From NCBI GenBank assembly GCA_016293495.1, contig JAEDED010000001.1, positions 62,001 to 126,000 of the forward strand: 64,000 nucleotides of DNA. The letters run 5' to 3'. The position numbers and the translations under genes were made by a program. This document shows, in pieces, positions 35,324 to 44,571 of this stretch. Numbering within the stretch: position 1 is the first letter of the stretch; each line of letters starts with the position of its first letter. The notes under the pieces were generated by a model. That model saw nothing but the letters and a program-made list of their open reading frames with translations, did no database searches and was not told the origin of the DNA. This stretch comes from Treponema sp. GTDB taxonomy: Bacteria; Spirochaetota; Spirochaetia; Treponematales; Treponemataceae.

Positions 35324-36004
35324 TTATACTTTCCTAAGTTCCTGATCCAAGGCCTTTGCTTTCATATAATAAATTCTATTTTCAAGCAGCAGCAATGCAA
35401 TTGTTACATATGCAAAATAACTTAACGGCGCCGGCATGACCGCAAAGAAATCATACAACCCGTGAAGAAGAACCGCAGCGACTACAGCTCCCCACATCGG
35501 TTTCTTATTCTTCATTCCATACACGAACAAACCAAGAAGACCTGCACAAAATCCGTGAATGAGAATTGATGTAAAGTTTCTCACATAAATCATGTGCAGT
35601 AATAATTCCCCGCGAGAATTTGCATTCTGAATTGCACGAAGAACGTAAATTACAGATTCAAAACTTCCGAGGAAAATTCCTGCAAGAAGCGCATAAAAAT
35701 ACATATGCTTTGCATTAACTTTTTTTACAGGGAATAAAAACAGAACTACGCATTTTATTCCTTCTTCAATCAAGCCGTTCAACACAAGCGCATAAAGCAT
35801 AATCAGCAGAAGATTCCTGTTAACAAGAGTTAACCACTGACCGCAAAAATACTGCAAAATCACAATCGGAATCAACGCAATCAAAACGATGGCACACGCA
35901 AGTAATTCCCTGATAATAGAAATTCCATCAACAAGGACTTTCAAGAGAAGAAAAATTGCAATAAAAGGAATAAAACAAAGAATTATCGGTGCGTAAATAT
36001 CCAT
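35324..36004 (-). CDS. PrsW-like membrane metalloprotease
   Basis: About 226 residues with six to eight hydrophobic segments. The PrsW/CPBP-like metal-site pattern is present: LIEEGIK, ESVIYV, HGFCAGLLG and HGLYDFF. PrsW of B. subtilis cleaves an anti-sigma factor; the substrate here is unknown. The ATG at 36004 was chosen over an upstream TTG (36019); neither has a clear SD. Divergent from aroK with 57 bases between. Confidence 0.8.
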   Translation of the reverse strand: MDIYAPIILCFIPFIAIFLLLKVLVDGISIIRELLACAIVLIALIPIVILQYFCGQWLTLVNRNLLLIMLYALVLNGLIEEGIKCVVLFLFPVKKVNAKHMYFYALLAGIFLGSFESVIYVLRAIQNANSRGELLLHMIYVRNFTSILIHGFCAGLLGLFVYGMKNKKPMWGAVVAAVLLHGLYDFFAVMPAPLSYFAYVTIALLLLENRIYYMKAKALDQELRKV

Positions 36005-36025
36005 GAAGTAAGAATACAATATCAG

Positions 36026-36055
36026 TTGTACTTTTGCAATTAAGCAAGCTATAAT
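36026..36055 (+). promoter_or_regulatory. aroK promoter, near-leaderless
   Basis: TTGTAC (36026-36031), 18-bp spacer, TATAAT (36050-36055), only six bases before the ATG at 36062. No SD fits in between. Confidence 0.65.
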
Positions 36056-36061
36056 AAAGTC

Positions 36062-36640
36062 ATGGCTTTAGACAAATCAATTATTTTAGTTGGAATTAAA
36101 CATTCCGGAAAATCAACGCAGGGCCGCGCACTCGCAGCTAAATACAACTGTGACTTTTTCGACACTGATGACGTTATCCAGGAATTAATGCAGAAATCAC
36201 CACGCGAGATTTACAACACCGAAGGAAAAGAGTCTTTTCTCGGCGCTGAAAAACTCGCCTGCCAGCACTTGAAGTCAATCCTGGAATCCAAAACAGTGAT
36301 TGTTGCAACAGGCGGCGGCATCTGCGAAAACGATGAAGCGCTGCGCTATCTTGCGACCAATTCGATTTTTGTTTACCTCAATGTTGACGAAAAAATCGCC
36401 GCCGACAGAATTGTTCGTGAAGCCAAAACTGACGAAAAAAACAACATCACTGATCAGTCTTCTTTACCTTCATACATCGCAAAAAAGAATCCTGCAACAA
36501 TTGATGATGTCCGTGCGCACTTTCACAATTTCTACGAAGAGCGTACTAAAAAGTATTCAATGCTGGCTGACATTACAATCAATTCAGGCAATCTTTCGGC
36601 CAAGAAAGTTACTGAAGAAATTGTAAGTAAAATTTCGTAA
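36062..36640 (+). CDS. aroK: Shikimate kinase
   Basis: Phosphorylates shikimate at O3. 192 residues with Walker A GIKHSGKST (the usual GxxGxGKS has His-Ser here), the shikimate-binding DTDD motif (FFDTDDVIQ), the GGG of ATGGGIC and the lid-region Arg of ADRIV. Slightly longer than E. coli AroK (173). The promoter places the transcript start at or next to the ATG. Convergent with slyD. Confidence 0.85.
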   Translation: MALDKSIILVGIKHSGKSTQGRALAAKYNCDFFDTDDVIQELMQKSPREIYNTEGKESFLGAEKLACQHLKSILESKTVIVATGGGICENDEALRYLATNSIFVYLNVDEKIAADRIVREAKTDEKNNITDQSSLPSYIAKKNPATIDDVRAHFHNFYEERTKKYSMLADITINSGNLSAKKVTEEIVSKIS

Positions 36641-36675
36641 CCCGCACATTTTCTATAAAAATTTATTTACCCAGG

Positions 36676-36731
36676 CATAAAAAATGCACCTCCTAAAATT
36701 GAACTTTATTTGTCTAACTTTAGGGGTGCAC
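36676..36731 (-). terminator. Terminator between aroK and slyD
   Basis: TGCACCTCCTAAA pairs with TTTAGGGGTGCA across a 21-base loop. The T-run (ATTTTTTATG) is on the minus strand, so it mainly serves slyD. Confidence 0.8.
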
Positions 36732-36767
36732 TTCATCAATCACAGCCTTTATTATTTTCTAAATCAA

Positions 36768-37334
36768 TTAGTTACAGCCACAGCCGCCACCGCAGCCGCC
36801 ATCTCCACAGCCACAATCGCCGTCTCCGCAGCCGCCGCCACAAGCACCGCATCCACCACCGCAACCGCTTGCAGCAGCTTCCATCTGTTTAACTTCATCC
36901 TCAGTCATATCACGAACGAGAACTACTTCAACATCAAAAGTCAAATCCTGACCTGCAAGTTCGTGGTTAGCATCAACTTTAATTGATTCCGGACCAACTT
37001 CTTTTACTGTAACGATTGTAGGACCCATCTGACTCATGCCCTGAAACTGCATTCCAGGTTTGATTTCGATACTTGCATCGAACTGGTCGCGAGGAACGTC
37101 GATTACAAGTTTTTCATCGTATTCGCCGTAAGCATCAGCTGCTTTAACATGAGCAATAAATTTATCGCCCTGTTCTTTTCCTTCAAGCTGTTCTTCAAGT
37201 CCCTGAATCAAATATCTGTTTCCGTGAATGTATTCCAAAGGCTGACCAGCAGTTCTTGAGGAATCGAGAACTTTACCTTCTTTGTTTGTAAGTGTGTAAT
37301 GAATCTGTACAAGTTTGTCTTTTTCGATTTTCAT
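36768..37334 (-). CDS. slyD: FKBP-type peptidyl-prolyl isomerase SlyD
   Basis: 188 residues. FKBP domain with inserted chaperone flap (MKIEKDKLVQIHYTL ... LIQGLEEQLEGKEQGDKF ... AYGEYDEKLV ... GPESIKVDANHELAGQDLTFDVEVV), the exact SlyD pattern. The last ~35 residues are almost only Gly, Cys and Asp, a metal-binding tail as in E. coli SlyD but without its histidines, suggesting zinc or nickel binding through cysteines. Confidence 0.92.
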   Translation of the reverse strand: MKIEKDKLVQIHYTLTNKEGKVLDSSRTAGQPLEYIHGNRYLIQGLEEQLEGKEQGDKFIAHVKAADAYGEYDEKLVIDVPRDQFDASIEIKPGMQFQGMSQMGPTIVTVKEVGPESIKVDANHELAGQDLTFDVEVVLVRDMTEDEVKQMEAAASGCGGGCGACGGGCGDGDCGCGDGGCGGGCGCN

Positions 37335-37393
37335 TTGTAATCCTTAATTGGGAATTTTTTTGAATTTTAATTACCGGGAATTTTCGTTTAACG

Positions 37394-37633
37394 CTATTCT
37401 ACCTGAACAACTTCTTTTACTTCAGGACATGCATCTTTGAGATACTGTTCGATTCCCATTTTCAAAGTCATAGTTGCCATCGGGCAGGAACCGCAGGCAC
37501 CAGTTAATTTAAGATGAACACGGTTTTCGTCATCGATTTCGATGAGTTCACAATCACCGCCGTCTGCCTGTAACATCGGACGATACATTTCCAATGCTTC
37601 TTTTACTGTTTCTTCAATTTTGCTGTCTGCCAT
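37394..37633 (-). CDS. NifU C-terminal-like (Nfu) iron-sulfur scaffold
   Basis: 79-residue stand-alone NFU domain with the cluster-binding C47-GS-C50 (TGACGSCPMATMTLKMGIE). Family members carry or deliver Fe-S clusters. SD AAGGAG before the ATG. No isc/suf genes nearby. Lies between slyD and the acetyltransferase on the same strand. Confidence 0.9.
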   Translation of the reverse strand: MADSKIEETVKEALEMYRPMLQADGGDCELIEIDDENRVHLKLTGACGSCPMATMTLKMGIEQYLKDACPEVKEVVQVE

Positions 37634-37710
37634 ACAAGGCTCCTTTTATCTAAAGTGAATTTTCGTTTAACTCTTATATAAGTATAATAAACTAATTATA
37701 CAAAACCAAC

Positions 37711-38664
37711 TTATTTTTGAAAATACGATATCTGATATTTTCCAACGGGAACAAATCCCAAATTAGCATATAATTTTTTTGCCGGTTCATTTTTTACTTT
37801 AACGAACAGGTTTGCTTTTTTTCCTTCTGCCTTTATAAAGCGCAAAAGATGCTGCATTACATAATTTGCAATGCCGTTGTTTCTAAAATCTTTGTCGCAG
37901 TAAACACCGCCAATCTGGTAAAAATTTTTACCTCTTCCGTTTGTTGCTGCCTTTGCAACGGCTCTTAGCTTTCCTTTATCAAAAATGTAAGCACCAAAAA
38001 TTATCTGTGCGCTTAAAGCCTTGTTCAGCACAAATTGTATTACCATATCTGATTCTCGGTGTTCAAGAACCGAAATTTCTTCATTACGATAGCCTCTTTC
38101 GAGTTCCATTAAATTGCTGCTGTCCTCCAGGGAACATTTACGGACGTTAAGATTTTTCCAGTTATCCTTTACCCGTATGTCACCTGAAAAAATTTCGGAA
38201 GTCAAATCATTCCGCATCAAAATGTAATCATTCGCCGCAATCAAATCTTTGCCATTAGAAGTGAGAATGGCCTTTATATATTCCGTACCAAAATGCTCGC
38301 CGTAAACACAAAAAATTTTCTTAGACAAAATAAACTTGGTTACAAGTTCCCTGATCTCTTTAAGCTGCTCAAGAGAAAAATTATAGTCCGGATTTTTTTC
38401 TTCTGTTAAGAAAGGAATAAAGTGTAAAAGTGTAGATTCGTTTCGAATATAAAATAAGGCGCAGAACTTTTTATTCTGATTATTTTCCAGAACAAAGAGA
38501 TTTTCTGCGCCTGATAATAGTTCTTCCATCAGGGCAGTACATTCAATTTCACGATACTCAATAAAATGTACTGCCTGTTCTCTTTCATTTTCAGAAAGAG
38601 AACGGAATGTAAAATTAGTCTTCAAGTTTTTTGTAAGCGTCGAACTTAGCCTGAATTTCAGCAT
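37711..38664 (-). CDS. GNAT-family N-acetyltransferase
   Basis: 317 residues. The C-terminal ~150 hold a GNAT fold: QIGGVYCDKDFRNNGIANYVMQHLL (acetyl-CoA motif with RNNGIA) and NEPAKKLYANLGFVPVGKY. The N-terminal half is of unrecognised type, possibly a second degenerate acetyltransferase-like domain. The first ATG lies 50 bases inside putP, so coupling or a later start (for example TTG at codon 14) is possible. Substrate unknown. Confidence 0.75.
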   Translation of the reverse strand: MLKFRLSSTLTKNLKTNFTFRSLSENEREQAVHFIEYREIECTALMEELLSGAENLFVLENNQNKKFCALFYIRNESTLLHFIPFLTEEKNPDYNFSLEQLKEIRELVTKFILSKKIFCVYGEHFGTEYIKAILTSNGKDLIAANDYILMRNDLTSEIFSGDIRVKDNWKNLNVRKCSLEDSSNLMELERGYRNEEISVLEHRESDMVIQFVLNKALSAQIIFGAYIFDKGKLRAVAKAATNGRGKNFYQIGGVYCDKDFRNNGIANYVMQHLLRFIKAEGKKANLFVKVKNEPAKKLYANLGFVPVGKYQISYFQK

Positions 38665-40105
38665 CTGGTTTTGTAAGCAAACTTACAATTACAGTTACTA
38701 CGAGACATACGATAAATGCAGGAAGGATTTCGTAAACACCAAAAATTGGATTTACAGTTCCAGGAATGTAGTGCCATACAACATCTGTAACACCACCACA
38801 AATCAAACCTGCAATTGCTCCAGGAGCTGTTGTACGCTTCCAGTAAAGAGCAAGCAATACTAACGGACCGAATGTTCCACCAAATCCAGACCATGCAAAT
38901 GATACAAGACTGAAAATTGATGATTTTTCATTCAAAGAAAGAAGAAGAGCAACCAATGCAATAAGGAAAACTGTTACGCGACTTACTGTCATTACATCTT
39001 TTTCTTCAGCATCTTTCTTAATAAGACCTTTGAAAATATCCTGGCTTACAGCAGAAGAAGCAGCCAAAAGCTGTGAGTCTGCAGTAGACATAGAAGCAGC
39101 AAGAATTGCACAAAGGAAGATTCCTGCGATAAATGCAGGATACATATTCTGCATTGTTGCAGAGAATACTGTTTCTGCACTTACAGAATCTAATGTAATT
39201 CCAAACTTCTTAAGGTATACAATACCCAATGTTCCGATAAGAATTGCACCGATGTAAGAAACGATCATCCATACAATACCGATACGACGAGCTTTCTTAA
39301 CTTCGCTGTTAGAACGAATTCCCATAAAGCGAACGATGATGTGTGGCATACCAAAGTATCCAAGACCCCAAGCCAAAGCAGAAACAATTCCCATTCCATT
39401 GAATGGCTGCATTTCTGTACCTACAACTTCTTTGAAGTTCTGGAATACGTTAACAGCGTTTCCTGTTCCACCAATTGCAAATACAGCAATTACTGTTGAA
39501 ACAACAAATGCGATAAAAATCAAAGTTCCCTGAACAAAGTCAGTTGTACAAACAGCAGTATAACCACCAGTAACTGTATAACAGAGAATTACAACAAGAC
39601 CGATTGCAAGACCTGCATAATAGTTAAGTCCAAATACAGAGTTGAACAATTTTGCACAAGCTACAAATCCTGAAGCTGTGTAAATTGTAAAGAACAATAC
39701 AATAAAAATAACTGAAACAACAGAAAGAATGTGTGACTTATCGTTAAAACGATTAGAAAGGAATTCAGGAATTGTAATTGAGTCCCCGAATGTAATTGAA
39801 CATTTACGGAGAGGTTTTGCAACAAACAGCCAGCTCAAGTATGTTCCTAAGATAAGACCTATTGCTGTCCAGATTGATTCCTGAATACCACCAAGATAAC
39901 ACAAACCAGGAAGTCCCATCAAAAGCCATGCTGATGAGTCAGATGCTTCTGCACTGAGTGCTGTTACCCAAGGACCAACTTTACGTCCTCCCAAGAAGAA
40001 GTCAGCAGAACTGTTGTTTTTACTTGCACTTCTTAAACCGATAAAAATCATCATACCTAAGTAAAGTACAAAGGCTGCGACTTTAGCGAAAAATACTGCG
40101 TCCAT
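38615..40105 (-). CDS. putP: Sodium/proline symporter
   Basis: 496-residue sodium-solute symporter with ~13 membrane segments. PutP-type features: FLGGRKVGPWVTALSAEASDSSAWLLMGLPG (the S/A-rich TM2 sodium site) and YTVTGGYTAVCTTDFVQG. Imports proline with sodium. SD GGAG before the ATG. Its 3' end overlaps the following acetyltransferase ORF by 50 bases. Confidence 0.92.
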   Translation of the reverse strand: MDAVFFAKVAAFVLYLGMMIFIGLRSASKNNSSADFFLGGRKVGPWVTALSAEASDSSAWLLMGLPGLCYLGGIQESIWTAIGLILGTYLSWLFVAKPLRKCSITFGDSITIPEFLSNRFNDKSHILSVVSVIFIVLFFTIYTASGFVACAKLFNSVFGLNYYAGLAIGLVVILCYTVTGGYTAVCTTDFVQGTLIFIAFVVSTVIAVFAIGGTGNAVNVFQNFKEVVGTEMQPFNGMGIVSALAWGLGYFGMPHIIVRFMGIRSNSEVKKARRIGIVWMIVSYIGAILIGTLGIVYLKKFGITLDSVSAETVFSATMQNMYPAFIAGIFLCAILAASMSTADSQLLAASSAVSQDIFKGLIKKDAEEKDVMTVSRVTVFLIALVALLLSLNEKSSIFSLVSFAWSGFGGTFGPLVLLALYWKRTTAPGAIAGLICGGVTDVVWHYIPGTVNPIFGVYEILPAFIVCLVVTVIVSLLTKPDAEIQAKFDAYKKLED

Positions 40106-40170
40106 TTTTTTCTCCAGTTTTTATTTACTTTCAAATAACCGACATGACGCCGGAATAATAATTTACGAGC

Positions 40171-41532
40171 TTAGTTTCTGAAACTGTGGATAGGAGCAGG
40201 AATGCGACCGCCACGGTTAATAAAATCAGCACATCCGAATTTGCTTACAGGCATTACAGGACATCCGCCAAGCAATCCGCCAAACTCAACCCATTCACCG
40301 GCTTTTTTGCCAGGAGCAGGAATCAAGCGACAAGCTGTAGTTTTGTTGTTTACCATACCGATTGCAAATTCATCAGCAAGGATTCCTGAAATTGTAGTAG
40401 CAGGTGTATCACCAGGAATTGCAATCATATCAAGACCTACAGAACAAACTGTAGTCATAGCTTCAAGTTTTTCGAGGCAGATTGAACCGTTCTTTGCAGC
40501 TTCAATCATTCCTTCATCTTCAGATACAGGAATAAACGCACCGCTCAAACCACCAACGTTTGTCGAAGCCATTACGCCGCCTTTCTTAACCATATCTGTA
40601 AGCATAGCAAGAGCAGCTGTAGTACCAGGAGCTCCGGCACCATCAAGTCCGATTTCTTCAAGAATACGAGCTACAGAATCACCAACAGCAGGTGTAGGAG
40701 CCAAAGAAAGGTCGAGAATACCAAAATCTACTCCAAGACGGCGGGCAGCTTCTGAACCAACAAGCTGACCCATACGAGTAATCTTGAATGCCATCTTTTT
40801 AATACCGTCAGCAAGCTCGTTAATTGGTTTACCTTTGTATTCTCTTGCTGCTGCTAAAATTACACCAGGACCAGAAACACCAACGTTGATTACACAGTCA
40901 CCTTCTCCAGGTCCGTGGAATGCACCAGCCATAAACGGATTGTCTTCTGGAGCATTACAAAATACAACGAGCTTTGCACAACCGTTAACTTCGCAGTTCT
41001 TAGAAACTTCTGCAGTCTTTACGATTGTTTCACCCATCAATTTAACGGCATCCATATTAATACCAGATTTTGTAGAACCAACATTTACAGATGAACATAC
41101 AAAATCAGTTGTAGCCAAAGCTTCAGGAATTGAATCAATCAAAATGCGATCAGCAGGAGTAATTCCCTTCTGAACGAGAGCGGAGAAACCACCGATAAAG
41201 TTAACTCCAAGTTCGTGTACACATTTATCAAGAGTTTTGATGTAAGGAACATAATTTGTAGCGTTGCTTGCTCCTGCTACCAGTGAGATTGGAGTAACAG
41301 AAATACGTTTGTTGATAATAGGAACGCCAAATTCCTTTTCGATATCCTGACCTGTTTTTACAAGATTTCCTGCTTTCTTCATAATCTTGTCATAGATTTT
41401 GTCGCAAGCACGTTTTGGATCTGAATCTGCACAGTCGAGAAGTGAAATTCCCATTGTAATACAACGGATATCAAGCTTCTGACGCATAAACATATTAACT
41501 GTTTCTTGAATTTCTACTGGTGAAAAAATCAT
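40171..41532 (-). CDS. UPF0210 (DUF711, PFL-like) family protein
   Basis: 453 residues, full family length: [66 protein letters not shown], and the end [11 protein letters not shown]. Related by fold to pyruvate formate-lyase-like proteins, but its reaction is not known. The small ACT-domain gene that often precedes it is not present. Its SD (AAAGGGG) lies within a terminator-like hairpin immediately upstream. Confidence 0.88.
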   Translation of the reverse strand: MIFSPVEIQETVNMFMRQKLDIRCITMGISLLDCADSDPKRACDKIYDKIMKKAGNLVKTGQDIEKEFGVPIINKRISVTPISLVAGASNATNYVPYIKTLDKCVHELGVNFIGGFSALVQKGITPADRILIDSIPEALATTDFVCSSVNVGSTKSGINMDAVKLMGETIVKTAEVSKNCEVNGCAKLVVFCNAPEDNPFMAGAFHGPGEGDCVINVGVSGPGVILAAAREYKGKPINELADGIKKMAFKITRMGQLVGSEAARRLGVDFGILDLSLAPTPAVGDSVARILEEIGLDGAGAPGTTAALAMLTDMVKKGGVMASTNVGGLSGAFIPVSEDEGMIEAAKNGSICLEKLEAMTTVCSVGLDMIAIPGDTPATTISGILADEFAIGMVNNKTTACRLIPAPGKKAGEWVEFGGLLGGCPVMPVSKFGCADFINRGGRIPAPIHSFRN

Positions 41533-41587
41533 AAAAAACCCCTTTTAAACTGTGAAATCAATTTTACAGAAAAAAGGGGTTTTTTAC
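41533..41587 (-). promoter_or_regulatory. Hairpin that holds the UPF0210 ribosome binding site
   Basis: Minus strand: AAAAAACCCCTTTT pairs with AAAAGGGGTTTTTT, the second arm running straight into the ATG. The 3' arm contains the only SD-like sequence. It also works as a terminator for the GH18 gene upstream. Could block translation when folded. Confidence 0.7.
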
Positions 41588-41600
41588 AATTATATATCTT

Positions 41601-42734
41601 CTATTTATCTTTAGTTTCTTCGTCGGCAAGAATTCCAATCTGCTCTGTCAAAGGACCAACACCAGATGTTTTGTTTCCAATCCATTCCCAGACTGCAACA
41701 TCTTCCTGACCCATGCGCCAGAAGGCGATACAGTTATATCCTTTCTGTTTATACATGCGGGAACGTTCAACGTTTGAGTAAGCATCTTCATACCAGCCTT
41801 CAACTTCTACTTCAACTGTGTACTTGTAATGAGGAACTCCACGTTCACGCTCAATTGTTACAACGCCGTTTTCGTGAGCAGTTCTGTTCATTCCGTTGAA
41901 TGCCAGAGCCTGTTTAACCGATTTGTTTCCCCAGATACGGCCATAGAACGGCAGACCAAAAATGTATTTGTTTGCAGGCCATACAGTTTTTGCATAGTCC
42001 GCAATTTTTTCACACCAATCCATCGAAGCGATTGAACCGGCAGGTCCGCCAGTCCAGTGTTCGTCATATGCCATAACCATGATGCGGTCTGCAATTTTTC
42101 CGATTTTTTCGTAAGAGTAAACATCCTGTTTTAAAGTTTTAGTTCTTGCAGGAACACATACAGTCAGTGGTTTTTTTCCGAGGCCTTTTTTCAATTCTTT
42201 AAGGAACGAAAGAAAGTTGTCAGCATCGCGGCTAGGAATCAATTCCCAGTCAACCTGAAGACCATCAAATTCTTCACAAGCCTCAAGCAGACCTTCAACG
42301 ATTTTTTTGCGAGCACCGTATTTAGGATCAATACAGAAATGAGAAAGCGAAGTACTTTCGCAAATGGTAACAAGGTGTACTCTACCTTTGAAATTCTTAC
42401 CAACAGCTGTCCTTTTTGGAACATTTGTTAATTCACCATAGCTGTTGATTTCTGCGGCAAAAAGACCAACATCTGTTAAAGGAGTCATGTCATCATAGTC
42501 TTTAAGACGACTGATCATTACATAGCCCCAGACTTCGTCAAATAAAACTGGTTCTCCCTTGATATCGCTATTCCACTTATATGGGAACGTATAGCCTGGA
42601 TACATTACACCGTCTTCAGTTATTGTCTTTTCAGTTACACGTTCATATTTCTTTGTATCAGAAAATGCCGGTACTGAACTGATGGCAATTAAAAGGCTGA
42701 TTCCCATTACCTTTTTGATGAGTGTTTTAATCAT
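41601..42734 (-). CDS. Secreted glycoside hydrolase family 18-like protein
   Basis: 377 residues with a signal peptide (about residues 1-25). TIM-barrel GH18 features: FDGLQVDWELIP (157-167) is the DxxDxDxE motif with Gln160 in place of the second Asp but with Asp162 and catalytic Glu164 kept; then IMVMAYDEHW, FGLPFYGR and CIAFWRMGQED at the end. Most like YaaH/spore-type GH18 acting on peptidoglycan or chitin-like glycans. Terminates in the hairpin before the UPF0210 gene. Confidence 0.85.
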   Translation of the reverse strand: MIKTLIKKVMGISLLIAISSVPAFSDTKKYERVTEKTITEDGVMYPGYTFPYKWNSDIKGEPVLFDEVWGYVMISRLKDYDDMTPLTDVGLFAAEINSYGELTNVPKRTAVGKNFKGRVHLVTICESTSLSHFCIDPKYGARKKIVEGLLEACEEFDGLQVDWELIPSRDADNFLSFLKELKKGLGKKPLTVCVPARTKTLKQDVYSYEKIGKIADRIMVMAYDEHWTGGPAGSIASMDWCEKIADYAKTVWPANKYIFGLPFYGRIWGNKSVKQALAFNGMNRTAHENGVVTIERERGVPHYKYTVEVEVEGWYEDAYSNVERSRMYKQKGYNCIAFWRMGQEDVAVWEWIGNKTSGVGPLTEQIGILADEETKDK

Positions 42735-42799
42735 GTATTCTCCGTGTTGTCCGTTAAGCGGAATTTTCGAAAACGAACAGGTGATAGTCTGTTGAATAA

Positions 42800-44395
42800 T
42801 TATCGGCAGATTATCTGATACATCGGAGAGTTTTTTGGGTGAAATTCCAAAATCTTTTTTTCACATTCGAGAACTTCTGACGGATCATGAGTAACATGAA
42901 GAATTGTAGTTGTTCCGCTGTTAGCAATAATTTCTACAAGATCGAGAATTTTCTGTCTGAAGCTCTCATCAAGGCCGTGACATGGTTCATCAAGAATCAA
43001 AATCGGCGGACACTTTACGGCGGCACGCAAAATCAGAATTGCACGCTGTTCACCATAACTGATTGAACCGAACGCTTCTTTTTCGCGACCTTCAAAGCCG
43101 CCGAGCGCAAGCCATTTCTTTGCCGCAGCTTTTTCAACATCAGTGGCAGCTTCGTACATTCCGATTGAATCCCTGAACCCAGAAATGATTACTTCTTCGA
43201 GAGTTGTCGAATTAACCATTCTGTACTCAACATGAAGGCGGTACGAAACAATTCCAAGCTTGCGCTTAATATCCCAGATTGTTTCCCCGGAACCGCGGCG
43301 GGCACCAAATAACTTGATGTCGTTGCTGAAAACCTGCATGTTGTCGCCTGTTATCAGCTCAAGGAATGTAGTTTTACCCGAACCGTTTGGTCCGCGAATA
43401 AGCCAGTGTTCACCTTTATTAAGGCGCCAGTTAAGGTCAACAAGAACATGATTGTCGCCCCAGCCGACGTTTACGTTTTTCATTTCGATGAGTGCTTCTT
43501 TTTCATCTTCAACCTTTTCAGTATGAAGCATAAAAGTCGCCTGTTTGATTTCTTCAACATTGTTTTCAAAATCAGCGCGTTCCTGTTCGCGGTTTTTCTC
43601 ACTCAGGGAATTTCTTTCATCGCGAATTTTTTCATATTCAGACTTTGGTCCGCAGAACGACACTTTTTTCTCAGCAAATTCCAGCACCATATTAATCGCA
43701 TCCGGAATTTCGTGATATCGTTCCATACCAAGAATAATTCTCGGAAAATCAAGTGAATCATTGTCATCAAGCTGCTTCTTTGCAATTGTGTCAAAGAAAT
43801 CAAGAAGGATTTTGCGGCTGTCAACATCAAGACCGGCAAATGGATCGCTTAAAATCAAAAGCTTTTTCTTACTGATGAGCGCTCTGCACAATAATGTACG
43901 GCGAATTTCGCCTGTCGACATATATTTAAGTCCGCGGTCAAGAATGCGTTCAATTCCGCAGAGCTTTACTTCAGGATAACCGTCAAGTCTGTACGCTTCT
44001 TCAGGCAACGCTGTATTTTTCTTTACCTTTGAGCCTAAAATTGCCTCGGCTAAAAAAACGCGGCCGGTTCTGCCGATATCGACTCCGCCTTCTACATATT
44101 CACTTTCGTCGTTGTTTCTTTCCTCTTCAATGAGAGTAGCCGCTCGTTCAAGACTTACAATTTCTACAGAATCATTAAAGATATTAGAATAAATGCTGTC
44201 AGAAAAAGCCGAGTCAGGAACAATATTCATCTGACCACAAAGTGCTTTCAAAAAATCAGCTTTTCCGCCACCGTTTGGTCCGATAACAAGCCATGATTCA
44301 CCTGTTTTAAATTCCCAGCTGATGTTATTCAGTAATGTTTTGTTTGAACCTTCAATATTGCAGTTATTAATAGAAATAAGTTTGTGAGCGCTCAT
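42800..44395 (-). CDS. Duplicated ABC ATPase, ModF-like
   Basis: 531 residues with two ABC domains and no membrane part, as in ModF/PhrA. Domain 2 is canonical: GPNGSGKTT (335-343), SYGEQRA signature and ILILDEPCHGLD. Domain 1 is degenerate: GPNGGGKADF lacks the Thr/Ser after Lys45, and its Walker B reads LLILSDPFAGLD with Ser for the metal-binding Asp and Asp for the catalytic Glu, although the signature STGEIRR is kept. Likely one active and one structural site. ModF function in molybdenum uptake is not established. Confidence 0.82.
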   Translation of the reverse strand: MSAHKLISINNCNIEGSNKTLLNNISWEFKTGESWLVIGPNGGGKADFLKALCGQMNIVPDSAFSDSIYSNIFNDSVEIVSLERAATLIEEERNNDESEYVEGGVDIGRTGRVFLAEAILGSKVKKNTALPEEAYRLDGYPEVKLCGIERILDRGLKYMSTGEIRRTLLCRALISKKKLLILSDPFAGLDVDSRKILLDFFDTIAKKQLDDNDSLDFPRIILGMERYHEIPDAINMVLEFAEKKVSFCGPKSEYEKIRDERNSLSEKNREQERADFENNVEEIKQATFMLHTEKVEDEKEALIEMKNVNVGWGDNHVLVDLNWRLNKGEHWLIRGPNGSGKTTFLELITGDNMQVFSNDIKLFGARRGSGETIWDIKRKLGIVSYRLHVEYRMVNSTTLEEVIISGFRDSIGMYEAATDVEKAAAKKWLALGGFEGREKEAFGSISYGEQRAILILRAAVKCPPILILDEPCHGLDESFRQKILDLVEIIANSGTTTILHVTHDPSEVLECEKKILEFHPKNSPMYQIICR

Positions 44396-44571
44396 ATTTT
44401 TTCCTTTAAGAAACGGCTTTCAACTATAATTAAAAATTGAAATCTTTCAGAATATTACATCAATTTTATTTATTTTCCAACAACATCAATTAGTAATGAA
44501 ATATACCATATTTGCCGATAATAAGTTATAATTATTTTATTATCTAACAAGCAAATTTTTTTGGAGGTTTC

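Noticed and set aside
36684..36986. Ala/Thr-rich plus-strand frame of 100 codons
   Set aside because: It is the complement of the Gly/Cys tail of slyD and spans its terminator.
40202..40768. 188-codon plus-strand frame
   Set aside because: Shadow of the UPF0210 gene; no family match and low-complexity Ser/Pro composition.
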